DNA of 64,000 nt, taken from assembly GCA_963210315.1 (NCBI GenBank), contig OY723287.1:496001-560000 (forward strand), given 5' to 3'. A program made the position numbers and the translations under genes. The notes under the pieces were generated by a model. It saw only the letters and a program-made list of their open reading frames with translations. It ran no database searches and had not been told where the DNA came from. This DNA is from Rhynchopus euleeides (Eukaryota > Euglenozoa > Diplonemea > Diplonemida > Diplonemidae). Shown one piece after another: positions 39,830 to 51,600 of the stretch; within the stretch, counting starts at the first letter, position 1, and each line of letters opens with the position of its first letter.

Positions 39830-42025
39830 TCAGGTGTGTGGGGGTGAGCCAGTGCTGCTCGTAGGTCGGTGGTAGAAGACAGCGTTCTTCGCATCCGTGT
39901 ATCTATCATCTGGAGACAAGACTTCTATCTCGTAGACAACGTGGCCAGGGCCGTCGTCCTGCGGCACACGTGCTCTGGTGACACGCAGCATCTCGCGCAC
40001 AGCACCCGATGGTGCCTCCGCCGTGTACAGGCACCGCACGTGCATCGACAGCGCCACACGCCGCAGTGCAAGGCTCGCCTCCACAGCACCGCCTGACGCA
40101 GTCACGAAGCGCTGCCTTACTGTTCCCACATCACCCTGCTCGACAGTCCCGCTCGCGATGCCGAGTGTCGCCACTGTCTGCCCTTCGCCGTGCTGCAGCA
40201 CACGCTGTGCAAACCGCAGTGCGCTCTCCGCGTGTGCCGGCACCATCTTCCCGACGTTCCACCCCACGAAGAAGTTGTTCCCAATCAGCGACAGCAGCAC
40301 ACCGTCACTCTGGTCCAGCAGTGGTACCATACCCGCCAACGCGGTGTCGATGTGGGACATGGACATGCTGTTGAGTGTTGCCGCAGCGACAGTTGCGTCC
40401 CGCTGTGTGCCGCCGACAAACATCGCTCCCTGAGGCAGCACCGAGGACATGCGAGGCGTGTGCGAATCACTGGATTTGGGGGTGTCTATGAGGGAAGCAG
40501 GGCGGGACGGTGCAGGTGCCTGCAGAGGACGGCCCTCACGGCCCTGCAAGCAGGCAGGCCACACGCTGCACACAGGCACAGGCTCGCTCACACCCTTCAG
40601 GTTGGTGGACACTGCGTTGCCTGCATATGCACTGACACACCCGGACACCCCACGCACATTGGCCCACAGCTCAGCAGGCACCGCAACTGCACCAGGCACA
40701 CACGCAGACTGGAGGCGTGAAGCCACGTTCACCGTGTGTCCGAAGTAGTCCACACGCCCGGTCAGCGTGTTCGTCTCCAGCGTCACAGGACCCTCGTTCA
40801 CACCGACACGCACCGTCAGCCCGCCCCACAGCTCTGTCGGGTTGCAGATCCCGACCTCCAGCAGCGCAGCAGGCCACTCCGCCGCAAGCAGCTTCTCCTG
40901 CACCTCAAGCCCGAAGCACACACCTGCCTGTGCATCCTCGAACGCAACCATGAAGGCGTCCCCGATTGTCTTCACCTCGTACCCGCCCCAGGCAGACAGC
41001 GCAGATCGCATCACTGTGTTGTGAATCACCATCGCCTTCTTCATCGCCTCGGGTGGCGCCTCCCAGATCGATGTGGACGCACGAATGTCGGTGAACACGA
41101 GTGTCACACGCTCGCTCTTTGCACCAGGTGCGGCGGCAGCTGGCACAGAGGGCTGCCCAGCACCGTCAGGCGAGTGCTGCGGCTCCTCCAGCAGCACGGC
41201 AGGGAGGTATGGCCGGTACGCACGCAGGTTCTGCTCCAGCCTGTGAAGCGTCTCGTGCATCGCTACAGGCAGCCGCCCCTCCGCCTCCGCCTCCTGCAGC
41301 ATCTCCGCCACGGTGTCGACGTCGTAGCCCGCCAGCAGTTGTGCAATCGCCCCCACAGTCTCGATGGTGCGTGCCATGGCAGCCTTCTCCCTCTCGGCTG
41401 ACTCTGCGAATCCGCGTGTGGCGGCGAAGTCGACAATCAGCATAATGACCGACACCTGCAGGTCAAGTATGCCCGACACTGGACTGATCGGACACGGCGG
41501 GTCTGTGCACTCGACAATCGGTCGAAACTTTTCCCACCTGATCCTGTCAGGTGCTGAGCCAGGCAGGTCGAACAGCCCGAAGCGCACGATGCTCTCCAAC
41601 ACGCTGATGGCGACCCACAGGGCAGCTACCCCTGTCAACCATGTGGCGAAGCGACTGCCGAGACCGGTCACCAGTGACAGGTCTGCGAGAAGCACAAATG
41701 CTGGCCATACGGGCGGGCTGCCGGTACTTCGAGCGTTAGTATCCGCCATCATGAGCACGAGGGCAAGCATCGTGACGTACGCACACACGATGTTGTGTGT
41801 CAGGTGCACGCCGCACACACACAGAGCTATCATCCCGAGGTGGCAGAGTAATCCCAGGCTGTAGAGAACCAGAAGTAGCGGATACACTTCGGACCTAAAC
41901 GGCAGCACAGCGTGCGTGGCAGCGCCCGCACAGTTCAGAAGGAACAGCAGCCGTCTGTTGCTGCGTGCCTTGCCCTGCAGCTTTCCGTTCATCGAAACGA
42001 CGCGTTCGTACCAACCCATCGCCAT
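39830..42025 (-). CDS. Membrane class III adenylyl cyclase with a degenerate second cyclase half
   Basis: 731 residues, ATG at 42025, TGA at 39830. Residues about 25-155 contain five or six hydrophobic segments (LLLVLYSLGLLCHLGMIALC, TMLALVLMMAD), with another near 200. The catalytic cyclase domain starts near 305. Its metal-binding Asp is in VFTDIRAST (about 313). EVKTIGDAFM near 352 gives the adenine-selecting Lys and the second metal Asp. VDYFGHTVNVASRLQ near 432 gives the second selecting Asp and the transition-state Asn and Arg. These residues mark ATP to cAMP activity. Residues about 540-700 resemble a second cyclase fold (AATLNSMSMSHIDTAL, GNNFFVGWNVG) without the metal ligands, so it may be regulatory. 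The PPR gene is 159 nt upstream on the same strand. Confidence 0.88.
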   Translation of the reverse strand: MAMGWYERVVSMNGKLQGKARSNRRLLFLLNCAGAATHAVLPFRSEVYPLLLVLYSLGLLCHLGMIALCVCGVHLTHNIVCAYVTMLALVLMMADTNARSTGSPPVWPAFVLLADLSLVTGLGSRFATWLTGVAALWVAISVLESIVRFGLFDLPGSAPDRIRWEKFRPIVECTDPPCPISPVSGILDLQVSVIMLIVDFAATRGFAESAEREKAAMARTIETVGAIAQLLAGYDVDTVAEMLQEAEAEGRLPVAMHETLHRLEQNLRAYRPYLPAVLLEEPQHSPDGAGQPSVPAAAAPGAKSERVTLVFTDIRASTSIWEAPPEAMKKAMVIHNTVMRSALSAWGGYEVKTIGDAFMVAFEDAQAGVCFGLEVQEKLLAAEWPAALLEVGICNPTELWGGLTVRVGVNEGPVTLETNTLTGRVDYFGHTVNVASRLQSACVPGAVAVPAELWANVRGVSGCVSAYAGNAVSTNLKGVSEPVPVCSVWPACLQGREGRPLQAPAPSRPASLIDTPKSSDSHTPRMSSVLPQGAMFVGGTQRDATVAAATLNSMSMSHIDTALAGMVPLLDQSDGVLLSLIGNNFFVGWNVGKMVPAHAESALRFAQRVLQHGEGQTVATLGIASGTVEQGDVGTVRQRFVTASGGAVEASLALRRVALSMHVRCLYTAEAPSGAVREMLRVTRARVPQDDGPGHVVYEIEVLSPDDRYTDAKNAVFYHRPTSSTGSPPHT

Positions 42026-42184
42026 TGTGATTCAGGGTGACACCTGCTGACCTGTCCATGCTGGCTGCACGAGCCCCTCCACTACATTCTCTGCCTCATC
42101 GGGAGATATGAGGGGGCGTGGTTGCAGGGGTGTGGGGGGTGGGGTGGGGGTTCCTTTCCATTCAACCCCTTTTCCGTGCCGCCG

Positions 42185-43333
42185 CTACCTTCTGGCACCC
42201 AAGGCATCTGAGAGCCGAATCAATTCGGCATTCGGCCGCACCCCCCTCTCCCGCCAGAGGTGTGCATAGGCCAGTGCCGAACCAGAATCCCCCGCCTGCA
42301 CATACAGCCGTATCGCAAGGACATAATAAGGGGCAAACTCCGGCTCAAACTCCACGGCAGACTCGAGGTAATGCATAAACACGCTCGGCACCACCTGCTG
42401 ATCCAGAAGGCAGTGCAGCAGCTCCTCAAAAGACCGCCGTGTCTGCGTTGGTAGTGCCTTCAACGCTGACATAGCTTCGCTTGGCATGCCACAGGCACGC
42501 ATAGCAGCGGAGTACAGGCATGTGAGCTGGAAGGGTGAGGTCTTCGGCAGATAGCCGAGGTACACCTTGCGGGCTCCTTTGGCATCGCAGACCCGCCTGC
42601 ACATCTCCAGCAGGGCAAGGCAGGTTTCGTCGCATGGGTCCAGGAGGTCCCTGTGCTCCGTCACAATCTTCTCCGCCACATCCAGGCTCGGCGCGCATGC
42701 CACAAGCGCAAGCACGAGACGCGGGTCTCTCGTGATAAACCCGCCTGCCCGCATCCCCTGGTATACCTCCGCTGCAGCATCAAAGTCGCCCAGCTTGGAG
42801 TACCCCAGCAGAAGTGCCTCGTGGCAACGTTGGTTCGGCACCACACCATCCTCATGCACCATACGGTGCCACGCCATCGCAATCCGGTCACACCGGTCCC
42901 CACGGACCAACGCAAAGAGGAGGCTGCTGTATGTGTCGTCTGTCCGCTGCACGCCGTACTGTGGCATGGAGTCGTGTAAAGCTTCGGCTTGCTTCGCTTT
43001 GCGCCGCTTCTCAAGCTGGAACAGTGCTGCGCAGAAGACCATGGGGCCCAGGGTGTACCCCTCCTTCGCGTGGCGCAGCATCCAGTGGTTGAGCTCCGAG
43101 AGTGCGGCTGCGGGGCGCCCATCACCTCGGTACCACTCCTGGTTCAGCTTCCGCGCGAGCGCCCTGTCGGAGAGATGCGCGGGGTGGGCGGCGCCCGGCT
43201 TCTTAAGCGCAGCCAAGTCTTTGTGAGGGGTGGGCACCACCGCGCCACCCCCGCGCACGCCACCCGCTTTCGCAGCCCTTCGGTGCCGCATGGACGGCGG
43301 GGTGGATCGACGCAGCGGATTTGGAGGGGGCAT
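42185..43333 (-). CDS. Pentatricopeptide repeat (PPR) protein
   Basis: 382 residues from the ATG at 43333. The in-frame stretch upstream has no ATG. After a basic N-terminus (RRSTPPSMRHRRAAKAGG), compatible with an organelle-targeting peptide, several helix-turn-helix units of about 35 residues follow (for example DTYSSLLFALVRGDRCDRIA, RCHEALLLGYSKLGDFDAAA, EVYQGMRAGGF). PPR proteins bind single-stranded RNA in mitochondria or plastids and act in processing, stability or translation. The repeat count (about six to eight) and lack of an extra C-terminal domain fit a P-class protein. The target cannot be read from the sequence. Confidence 0.75.
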   Translation of the reverse strand: MPPPNPLRRSTPPSMRHRRAAKAGGVRGGGAVVPTPHKDLAALKKPGAAHPAHLSDRALARKLNQEWYRGDGRPAAALSELNHWMLRHAKEGYTLGPMVFCAALFQLEKRRKAKQAEALHDSMPQYGVQRTDDTYSSLLFALVRGDRCDRIAMAWHRMVHEDGVVPNQRCHEALLLGYSKLGDFDAAAEVYQGMRAGGFITRDPRLVLALVACAPSLDVAEKIVTEHRDLLDPCDETCLALLEMCRRVCDAKGARKVYLGYLPKTSPFQLTCLYSAAMRACGMPSEAMSALKALPTQTRRSFEELLHCLLDQQVVPSVFMHYLESAVEFEPEFAPYYVLAIRLYVQAGDSGSALAYAHLWRERGVRPNAELIRLSDALGARR

Positions 43334-43699
43334 TTTTGGCACGAGAAGGGGTGACGGGGTGGCAGTCTGACCCCCCTCGTTATTCGGGTCCCTTCCGCCA
43401 AGAGGCGACCCCCATCGGAGCCGCACACACCTGCGGAAAGGCGGTGCCTCTCGGGGGTGGTGGTGATAAGGCGTGGATTGGAGACACGAGACACGTTGGC
43501 CGAGACGGGATGGCGGGAGGGGGCAGGGGTATTCCTAACTTTCCAGGGTCGGGGGAAAACTGGGTCGATGGGGGGGGAAAGGGGGGGGGGAGCTGGGCAA
43601 AGACTGTCATCTGTGAAGTGATGAACTCACGAGCGTCACTTCGCACAGTGTGGGTCATGTTCAAAAGACGGCGTGACACGCAGGAGCCAGTAGGCTGCC

Positions 43700-43790
43700 T
43701 TTCAAACGAGGTGCCTGTCCCTGCTGGACAGGCACAGCCTACAGGGGTCTGGGGGCAGAGCCCTCCAGCCGCCGGAGGGGGATCTCGCTC
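43700..43790 (+). repeat. GC-palindrome dispersed repeat, degenerate
   Basis: TGTCCCTGCTGGACAGGCAC followed by a shortened core (GGGGGCAGAGCCCTCC) and AGCCGCCGGAGG. Confidence 0.7.
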
Positions 43791-45103
43791 AGAAATTCAT
43801 GAGGGATCACCCTCACAAGATAGGCTGGTGACAAACTGGCGAGTCTGACAGTTTCAAGTCCCCGATACCGAAAATCCACCTAGACCAAGAGAAATGCACT
43901 AGAACACCCGTCGTTTCAACACGCCCGGGATTGGGAGCGGGTTCAGTTACAGAGGTCAGGCCATCCAGGCCTGCTTGTCGTTTCAGTTCGCGTGTGGAGG
44001 GGCTGGAGCGGGGAACAAAGAGACACAAATGCTGCAAACCCACCTGTGAGTTGTGTGGTGTTTTTCCCTCAGCCCCCCTTCCAACCTTGTGTATTGCAAG
44101 TGGTGGTAAAAAGATAAGGCGGTGTTTGTGCGCCAAACCCGGGATAAATCTGGTAAACTCCCACTCCCGTCACCACCCCAGCCCCACGTCACCTTCCGGC
44201 AGGCAGCCAGGCGCGTCAGCATCGGCGACCCACCCAGGCTGAGAGGCATCACACGACTCAGTAGGGGGCACAACAAAAAGGGAGAGCCGTCACTATGCAT
44301 ATCAGCACGGTCCCGCCCTCTGTGTCAGGCCAACTCACCCAACAATGGAAAGGAGGAAGAGGCGGCGTAAGGCAATGCCTCCGTGCGGCCAGGAGAACAC
44401 GAAACAGCGAGTGTGGGGAGTTGGGTCCAGTTTAGCAAAGTGAGCACATGTTTCGAAATTCGAAAAATTGGGGACACCAACAGTCCCCAGACAAATCTTC
44501 GACTTGGCCCGCACAGGTGTGGCTCTATTTTGGGGGTATTTTGGCCAATTTTCGAAATCCTATTTTGGGTTTTTTGCACTTTTTTTGGGTGCTTTTTTGC
44601 ACGATTTCTGTGCCTCAGACACAGATTTTGGTGTGATTTTTGCGCTATTTTGATTCACTCGGCCTGACCGATGCATACGATTCGAAAAAATGGCGAAAAA
44701 ATCGCTATCAACAACGGTGAACGAATGGAGGTAGATGGGGAAGTGGGAGGACACAGCACGCCCTCTCACTGATCGCCATCTGTACACTACCTCTCTGTTC
44801 AAGGCGGTCAGTGTCACTTGATGGCGCTGCACACAAATCACTGCTACATCCCAGGGCGCCTTCCCTTGTGAGAATAGCGGAACTTCTGCGGTTGCAGTTT
44901 GGTGGTTGAGGCCGGCGGTGATATCACTTTGGTGACTGTGCTTCCTTCCCCCTGAGCTCGATCAGATCCAGGTCGACCTGGTGCTGCGTGGCTCCTGGTG
45001 TGCCATCTCTTGCATGCCACGGATGCCCACCAAGTCGAACCCGAAACATGACGACCCTTTCGAGATGTCATGGCCGCAAGCCCGCAAACCCGATCGCATT
45101 CGC

Positions 45104-45290
45104 AAGGTGGTTCGTCTCTTAGAGATCAGTGCTCGGGCCCAGCCTTCCGCGAGGGTGCTGGAACCGACATGCCGCAGCCCCGTACGCGCAAGGACTTGGC
45201 TCCAAGACCAGGCACATGCCACAGGGGGGTGTGGGGGGCGGAGCCCCCCAGCCGCCGGAGGCCACGGTAGCGAACGTCTGTTGGCCTGGC
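45104..45290 (+). repeat. GC-palindrome dispersed repeat, longest form
   Basis: GGTTCGTCTC to GAGATCAGTGCTCGGGCCC, then TACGCGCAAGGACTTGG, then the core and GGTAGCGAACGTCTGTTGG. It matches the reverse complement of 26178-26340 over its whole length. Confidence 0.8.
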
Positions 45291-45354
45291 TCCATAGTCG
45301 CATACGCTCAAGTACAACACAACTGACAGATAGCACATGTCGCATGGGGGGACG

Positions 45355-45445
45355 ATAAATTGTCGCGCAAAGACACGCCACAGGGGGGTCTGGGGGGCGG
45401 AGCCCCCCAGCCGCCGGAGGCCACGGTAGTGAACATCTGTTGGTT
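45355..45445 (+). repeat. GC-palindrome dispersed repeat
   Basis: TAAATTGTCGCGCAAAGACA, then the core and GGTAGTGAACATCTGTTGG. The flank matches the tail of the long type (11550-11575). Confidence 0.8.
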
Positions 45446-45493
45446 TGAGCTCGAGAGCAAGCCTCTCACACCACCGCCCTCCGACCCCCCTCT

Positions 45494-45790
45494 CCACCCC
45501 CCAGGTGCAACATTTTTTTGCACCCGGAAAATGTGTTCTTTTGACTGTTTGAGCACATCCAAGACCGGGAACATAGAAGAATTCTGCTGAAAACCCAAAG
45601 GAAAATGGTGCAAAAAAGTAGTGACCACCACCCCCATCCCCACCTCCGGGTGCAAAAAATTTTTTGGCCACGGAAAATGTGTTCTTTTGAATGTTTGAGC
45701 ACATCCAAGACCGGGAACATAAAAATTTTCTGCCAATACCAAGTAGGGTCACAATAAAATCCAAAGGAAAAAAGTGCAAAAAAATATTTT
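45494..45790. repeat. Two tandem units of about 145 bp
   Basis: GTGCAA, a T run, and GGAAAATGTGTTCTTTTGA with TTTGAGCACATCCAAGACCG occur at about 45505-45580 and again at about 45650-45725, each followed by a TTCTGC...CCAAAGGAAAA stretch. Confidence 0.75.
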
Positions 45791-46790
45791 TCCCCCAAAT
45801 TCCTATTTTCATTCCGTGAAATAGATACACGCCTGGGCCCGCAGAGTGATTTTTTTTGGTGAACAAACGATTTCAAAAGTTGTCCAAAAGTTGCTGTACA
45901 AGACGGCACACCGTTCTCTGCGCATGTCGGGCGGGGCGGCTGCACGTGAATCATTTGGATGTCCGAGGGGCTATCGGAACGAGGAGGGCCACGAGCCTGA
46001 ACTACCCGACAGACCTTGTTCAACATAAACAGCAGACAAGAGAGCAGAATGGAGTGTGGGGGCAGCCGGCTGCTGTGGGTAACCTGCAGGTCACCCACAG
46101 CAGCCTACTGCCTATGTTCTATACAAGGTCGGCGCCGACCACACGAAAGGCTGTTTGATCTGCGGCGCAACAAGATGCAATGCAGGCCCACATCCGTTTC
46201 CCTGCTGCAAGAGTAGTCACATCGATTTCGTTGACAGGACCTGTCCACTTGTGTGTGTGACGGGGTCGGCAGAACACCTGGACGGGGGATGGCTGCGACT
46301 AGAGCATCAGCCAACTCGTCTTGCTGCAGGACTGCGGACAATTGGCCACCGAGAGCAAGCATGGCTCCGCTCAGCTCTCACTGAAACTGTACCAGATGCA
46401 AGTGGTGGGGGGAGGAGGGGGTTCCAGGGGAGGACACACCGGTCGGCAACCCACGAGGACTGGGCCCGTCCCAGTCAACAGAAGAACAAAGCAGGAACAC
46501 GGACTCACCTGAACAGAGCACCGTCCTTCCTCGACCTCACAACTCCCCCCCGAGGGCTCTGCAGTGTAAACACGCACGTAAATCTTGTGGCAAGTGTCAC
46601 CTGGAAAGGTGGCACATGATAGGGCCAAACCTGCGGACACACTAGAATCGTTTGTTGGCAGACTCCAGTGAACACCACACCAGAAGACCTTGCTCTTGCC
46701 CAAGGCTTCGTCAGCTTGGATACTGGCTGCTTCCAGCTGAAAAACGACCCGCAACTTGCCTTGCACACATCCCTCTGGCACACTGCGGTG

Positions 46791-48683
46791 CTACGCAGCA
46801 GCCACAGCCCCACCAAGCACACTGCATGCAGCGGTAGGCGTCACAGTGTCGAGCCCGGCGCATTGAAAGGGTACAGGCACAACGGGCCCACTGCCGATCA
46901 CAGTCCGCAGACGCCAGGATGCGGCACAGATGCGGATCACGTTACCATCACAAACAGCAACGCAGGGGGGGACCCCTGATGTCACAGCTCCGCTGCCCAC
47001 TGAGGGGGCGCGGCCTTCAAGCTTCTGCAGCTCCTTCCCTGTTGATGTATCCCAGACACGAACGCTCTTGTCGACAGAGGCTGAGATGATCTTCGATCCG
47101 TCTGGTGTGACAGTCACGGAGAAGACACGAGAGGTGTGGCCTTCAAGCTTCTGCAGCTCCTTCCCTGTTGATGTATCCCAGACACGAACGCTCTTGTCGT
47201 CAGAGGCTGAGATGATCTTCGATCCGTCTGGTGTGACAGTCACGGAGTTGACAGCAGAGGTGTGGCCTTCAAGCTGCTGCAGCTCCTTCCCTGTTGATGT
47301 ATCCCAGACACGAACGCTCTTGTCGTCAGAGCCTGTGATGATCTTCGATCCGTCTGGTGTGACAGTCACGGAGTTAACATCGCCGGTATGACCTTCAAGC
47401 TTCTGCAGCTCCTTCCCTGTTGATGTCTCCCAGACACGAACGCCGTCGTCAGAGGCTGAGATGATCTTCGATCCGTCTGGTGTGACAGTCACGGAGTTGA
47501 CAGCAGAGGTGTGGCCTTCAAGCTTCTGCAGCTCCTTCCCTGTTGATGTATCCCAGACACGAACGCTCTTGTCGTCAGAGGCTGAGATGATCTTCGATCC
47601 GTCTGGTGTGACAGTCACGGAGTTGACAGCAGAGGTGTGGCCTTCAAGCTGCTGCGGCTCCTTCCCTGTTGATGTATCCCAGACACGAACGCTCTTGTCG
47701 TCAGAGCCTGTGATGATCTTCGATCCGTCTGGTGTGACAGTCACGGAGTTAACATCGCCGGTATGACCTTCAAGCTTCTGCAGCTCCTTCCCTGTTGATG
47801 TCTCCCAGACACGAACGCCGTCGTCAGAGGCTGAGATGATCTTCGATCCGTCTGGTGTGACAGTCACGGAGTTGACAGCAGAGGTGTGGCCTTCAAGCTT
47901 CTGCAGCTCCTTCCCTGTTGATGTATCCCAGACACGAACGCTCTTGTCGTCAGAGCCTGAGATGATCTTCGATCCGTCTGGTGTGACAGTCACGGAGAAG
48001 ACACGAGAGGTGGGGCCTTCAAGCTTCTGCAGCTCCTTCCCTGTTGATGTATCCCAGACACGAACGCTGTTGTCGTCAGAGGCTGAGATGATCTTCGATC
48101 CGTCTGGTGTGACAGTCACGGAGTTAACATCGTCGGTATGACCTTCAAGCTTCTGCAGCTCCTTCCCTGTTGATGTATCCCAGACACGAACGCTCTTGTC
48201 GCGAGAGCCTGAGATGATCTTCGATCCGTCTGGTGTGACAGTCACGGAGTTAACAGCGCCGGTATGACCTTCAAGTTTCTGCAGCTCCTTCCCTGTTGAT
48301 GTATCCCAGACACGAACGCTCTTGTCGATAGAGCCTGAGATGATCTTCGATCCGTCTGATGTGACAGTCACGGAGAGGACATAGGAGGTGTGGCCTTCAA
48401 GCTACTGCAGCTCCTTCCCTGTTGATGTCTCTCAGACACGAACGCTCTTGTCATCAGAGCCTGAGATGATCTTCGATCCGTCTGGTGTGACAGTCACGGA
48501 GTAGACACGAGAGGTGTGGCCTTCAAGGTTCTGCAGCTCCTTCCCTGTTGATGTATCCCAGACACGAATGCTGTTCTCGATAGAGCCTGAGATGATCTTC
48601 GATCCGTCTGATGTGACAGTCACGGAGAGGACATAGGAGGTGTGGCCTTCAAGCTTCTGCAGCTCCTTCCCTGTTGATGTCTC
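46791..48683 (-). pseudogene. Continuation of the NLR copy 2 WD40 array after premature stops
   Basis: The frame of the gene at 48684-53006 continues without any indel for fourteen more units and ends in the common degenerate last repeat and tail (TAG at 46791). It is broken by three stops: TGA at 48686-48684 and again at 48434-48432, both replacing the Trp codon TGG of the VRVW motif, and TAG at 48404-48402 replacing Lys in ELQKLE. The two TGA units are copies of each other, so one mutation was spread by duplication. A three-unit block of 375 bp is tandemly duplicated (47461 and 47836 on the plus strand). Confidence 0.82.
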
Positions 48684-51600
48684 TCAGACACGAACGCTCT
48701 TGTCGTCAGAGCCTGAGATGATCTTCGATCCGTCTGGTGTAACAGTCACGGAGTTGACAGAAGAGGTGTGGCCTTCAAGCTTCTGCAGCTCCTTCCCTGT
48801 TGATGTCTCCCAGACACGAACGCTCTTGTCGACAGAGGCTGAGATGATCTTCGATCCGTCTGGTGTGACAGTCACGGAGCGCACATAGGAGGCGTGGCCT
48901 TCAAGCTTCTGCAGCTCCTTCCCTGTTGATGTATCCCAGACACGAACGCTGTTGTCGCCAGAGCCTGAGATGATCTTCGATCCGTCTGGTGTGACAGTCA
49001 CGCACTCGACAGCAGAGGTGTGGCCTTCAAGCTTCTGCAGCTCCTTCCCTGTTGATGTATCCCAGACACGAACGCTGTTGTCGACAGAGCCTGAGATGAT
49101 CTTCGATCCGTCTGATGTGACAGTCACGGAGCGCACACAGGAGGTGTGGCCTTCAAGCTTCTGCAGCTCCTTCCCTGTTGATGTATCCCAGACACGAACG
49201 CTGTTGTCGACACAGCCTGAGATGATCTTAGATCCGTCTGGTGTGACAGTCACGGAGCGCACACAGGAGGTGTGGCCTTCAAGCTTCTGCAGCTCCTTCC
49301 CTGTTGATGCATCCCAGACACGAACGCTCTTGTCGATAGAGCCTGAGATGATCTTCGATCCGTCTGGTGTGACAGTCACGGAGCACACATAGCCGGTGTG
49401 ACCCAACAGAGGCGGGAGCGGGGAACCGAAGGAGGAGCCCTCCCAGTCAGAGCGTGTGAGATTGCCCTCCCAGAGCATTGCGTGCTCCAGCCAGCAGTTG
49501 TGGAAGCGGCTCTTCTCGAGCACAGTCGCAAATAGGCGTGCGTGGCGCAGGTCGCTGTCCTGTACAAGCACACCAGTGAGGTCGCACCTGAATGTAAACC
49601 GCGTGCGTGCGGCGAGTGCCATGGCATTGGAAGCTGACGCCAGTGATTTCGCATCATCACCAGCGTCGCGGGTCGCCAGGACCAGCGGCAGCAGCTCGGA
49701 CACCACCTTTGTGTCGCGCTCGTCGCCCCCACGTGTGAGCACCGTGTCCGCAAAGTACTCCAGCACATTCGGCGCATCCTTGCTGAAGGCCCTGCGCACT
49801 TTGCACCCAAGCGTATCAGCCACAGCACCTTTCCGTGCCAGGCGCCGCGCCACAAGGAACTCCCCAAGCGTCTTGTGACGGAATGCAAACGCGCTGCTGT
49901 CGTCGTGGAAGCTCTCCACACGAAACGGGAGGACCCGGAACGCCTCGTCTGCTCTTGCACGGTCCACCCCGTCCTCCTGCAACAGGCGCGCCCGCTCTGT
50001 GCCCAGTGATCCCTGCCACGTCTGTGCCTGCAGCATCGCGCACGCAATCAGTTCCCCCACCCGCAGCACCTCCTCCGCACGCGCCGCTCCAACTGACCCC
50101 TGCCGCAACCCCACCTCCACGTGCCTCTGCAGGTACGCCTCGTACACCGCGACATCACTCAGGCACTGACGCACCTGTGCGCTGCACGATGACAGCTCGT
50201 GCTGAGCGTAACACGCCATGTGAAGCAGGAACGGGTTGCGCAGCTGCGACAGTATCGCCACCTCAGCGTCTGCAACTGTGCGTGGAGGAACTGGTTCCGC
50301 CGCCAGCTGCTCCAGCCGTGTTGTGGTCTGTTCGGCTGCACGCTGCTGCGCTGCCTTCAGCTCCAAGAACCCCGCCTGCTGCGACAGCGCCACAAGCACA
50401 TCACGCAGCGGGACTGATGACCCTGCATCATGAGGTGTGCCGCCGCATCTGCCTTCCAGCGCCAATATCACCGCCTCGGCTGCAGCCTCCACACACGGGG
50501 TGGTGTTTGCGTTTCTCCGCACCCCGTTGTCTGTAGAAGCACCCGGTGTCTTGTCTTTGCCGCTGCTGCCGCTGTCAGCACCAGCCAGGACCCACGCCCT
50601 CTCCACAATCGCCACCACCACCGCTCGGTCGCTGAGCACCACCGCTGTATCATCATCAGCTGCACCGCATGTGCCGCGCGCCGTGTCGGCCAGCTTCCGC
50701 TGATCGTCCGCAGTGAAGAATGCGTCCACACGCTGCTGCTCCGCCTTCGCCACCTGTGCCACACGCACCTTGCTGATGTACGCCACCGCGTCTGCCTGTG
50801 TGAAGGGTTGCATGTACAGCGACCTCGTCCCATCCCCACAGATTTGCGACGGTGTGTGATCCACGCTCTTCAGGTACTCACCGCGCGTCGTCACAATCAC
50901 GCTGCACTGATTCGCACACCACGGGTGCAGCCGCAGCACCCCTTGCCCGCCACTGGCCTTGTACGCGTCCCCCAAATCCTTCCGCGTCAGCCCCACCTCG
51001 TCCAGCGAGTCCAGGATCACCACAACGTCGTAGACACTGCTGAGGTGATCTAACGCAGCCTCCTCCAGCCCGAACGACTTCCCGATGAACTCGTCGATCC
51101 CGCCGTGTGTTGTGACGGTGGACGCACCAATCGACGGCAGCGCCACAAAGACAGGGAACACGGGCTTCTTTCTCTGCCCCGCAACCACGCCCGCATCCCC
51201 CTTCTTCTCCTGCAGCAGGTGGCACAGAACCGCAACCGCCGCAGATGTCTTCCCGGTGCCTCCGTCCCCGACCAGGCACAGCGGGTGCCGCCCCGTCCCC
51301 CTCGCCCCTTCCCCCGCCCCCTCCTCCGCGTGCCCGTCTGCCGCCAGCCACTCGTCCACCTCGCGCAGCAGCATCCTCGTCTCCGACTCCGCCACATGTG
51401 TATCGTCCCCGACCCTGCCCTCCACGTAGCCGTCCAGGAACTCCGCAAAGAGCGACGCCGTGTGCTGCAGCACCTTCCGCACCGCCTCAACTTGGTCCGC
51501 CACAGAGTAGTCGCCGGCGCCGTTGTTGCTGTCTTTCTTCTCGTCATGCGCAGCTACCTCCTGCATCACAATCACGTCGAAGGGCTGCCCCACCATGCGC

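Larger units (their letters stand above)
43334..46072. other. Repeat-rich intergenic region
   Basis: No supported gene. It contains GC-palindrome repeats (43700-43790, 45104-45290, 45365-45445), a GGGTCGATGG remnant (43515-43590), the TTTGTGCGCCAAACCCGGG motif (about 44127), an A+T-rich stretch (44450-44700) and a two-unit tandem repeat (45494-45790). Confidence 0.6.

Noticed and set aside
48432-48686. TGA read as tryptophan (altered genetic code)
   Set aside because: Both TGA codons replace Trp, which is suggestive, but TGA ends several other genes here (for example at 12202, 37108, 39830 and 62577), and the two sites are duplicates of one unit.
46980-49400. Regular 126-bp repeats as a CRISPR-like array
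   Set aside because: The repeats are contiguous coding WD40 units without spacers, in a eukaryotic gene.
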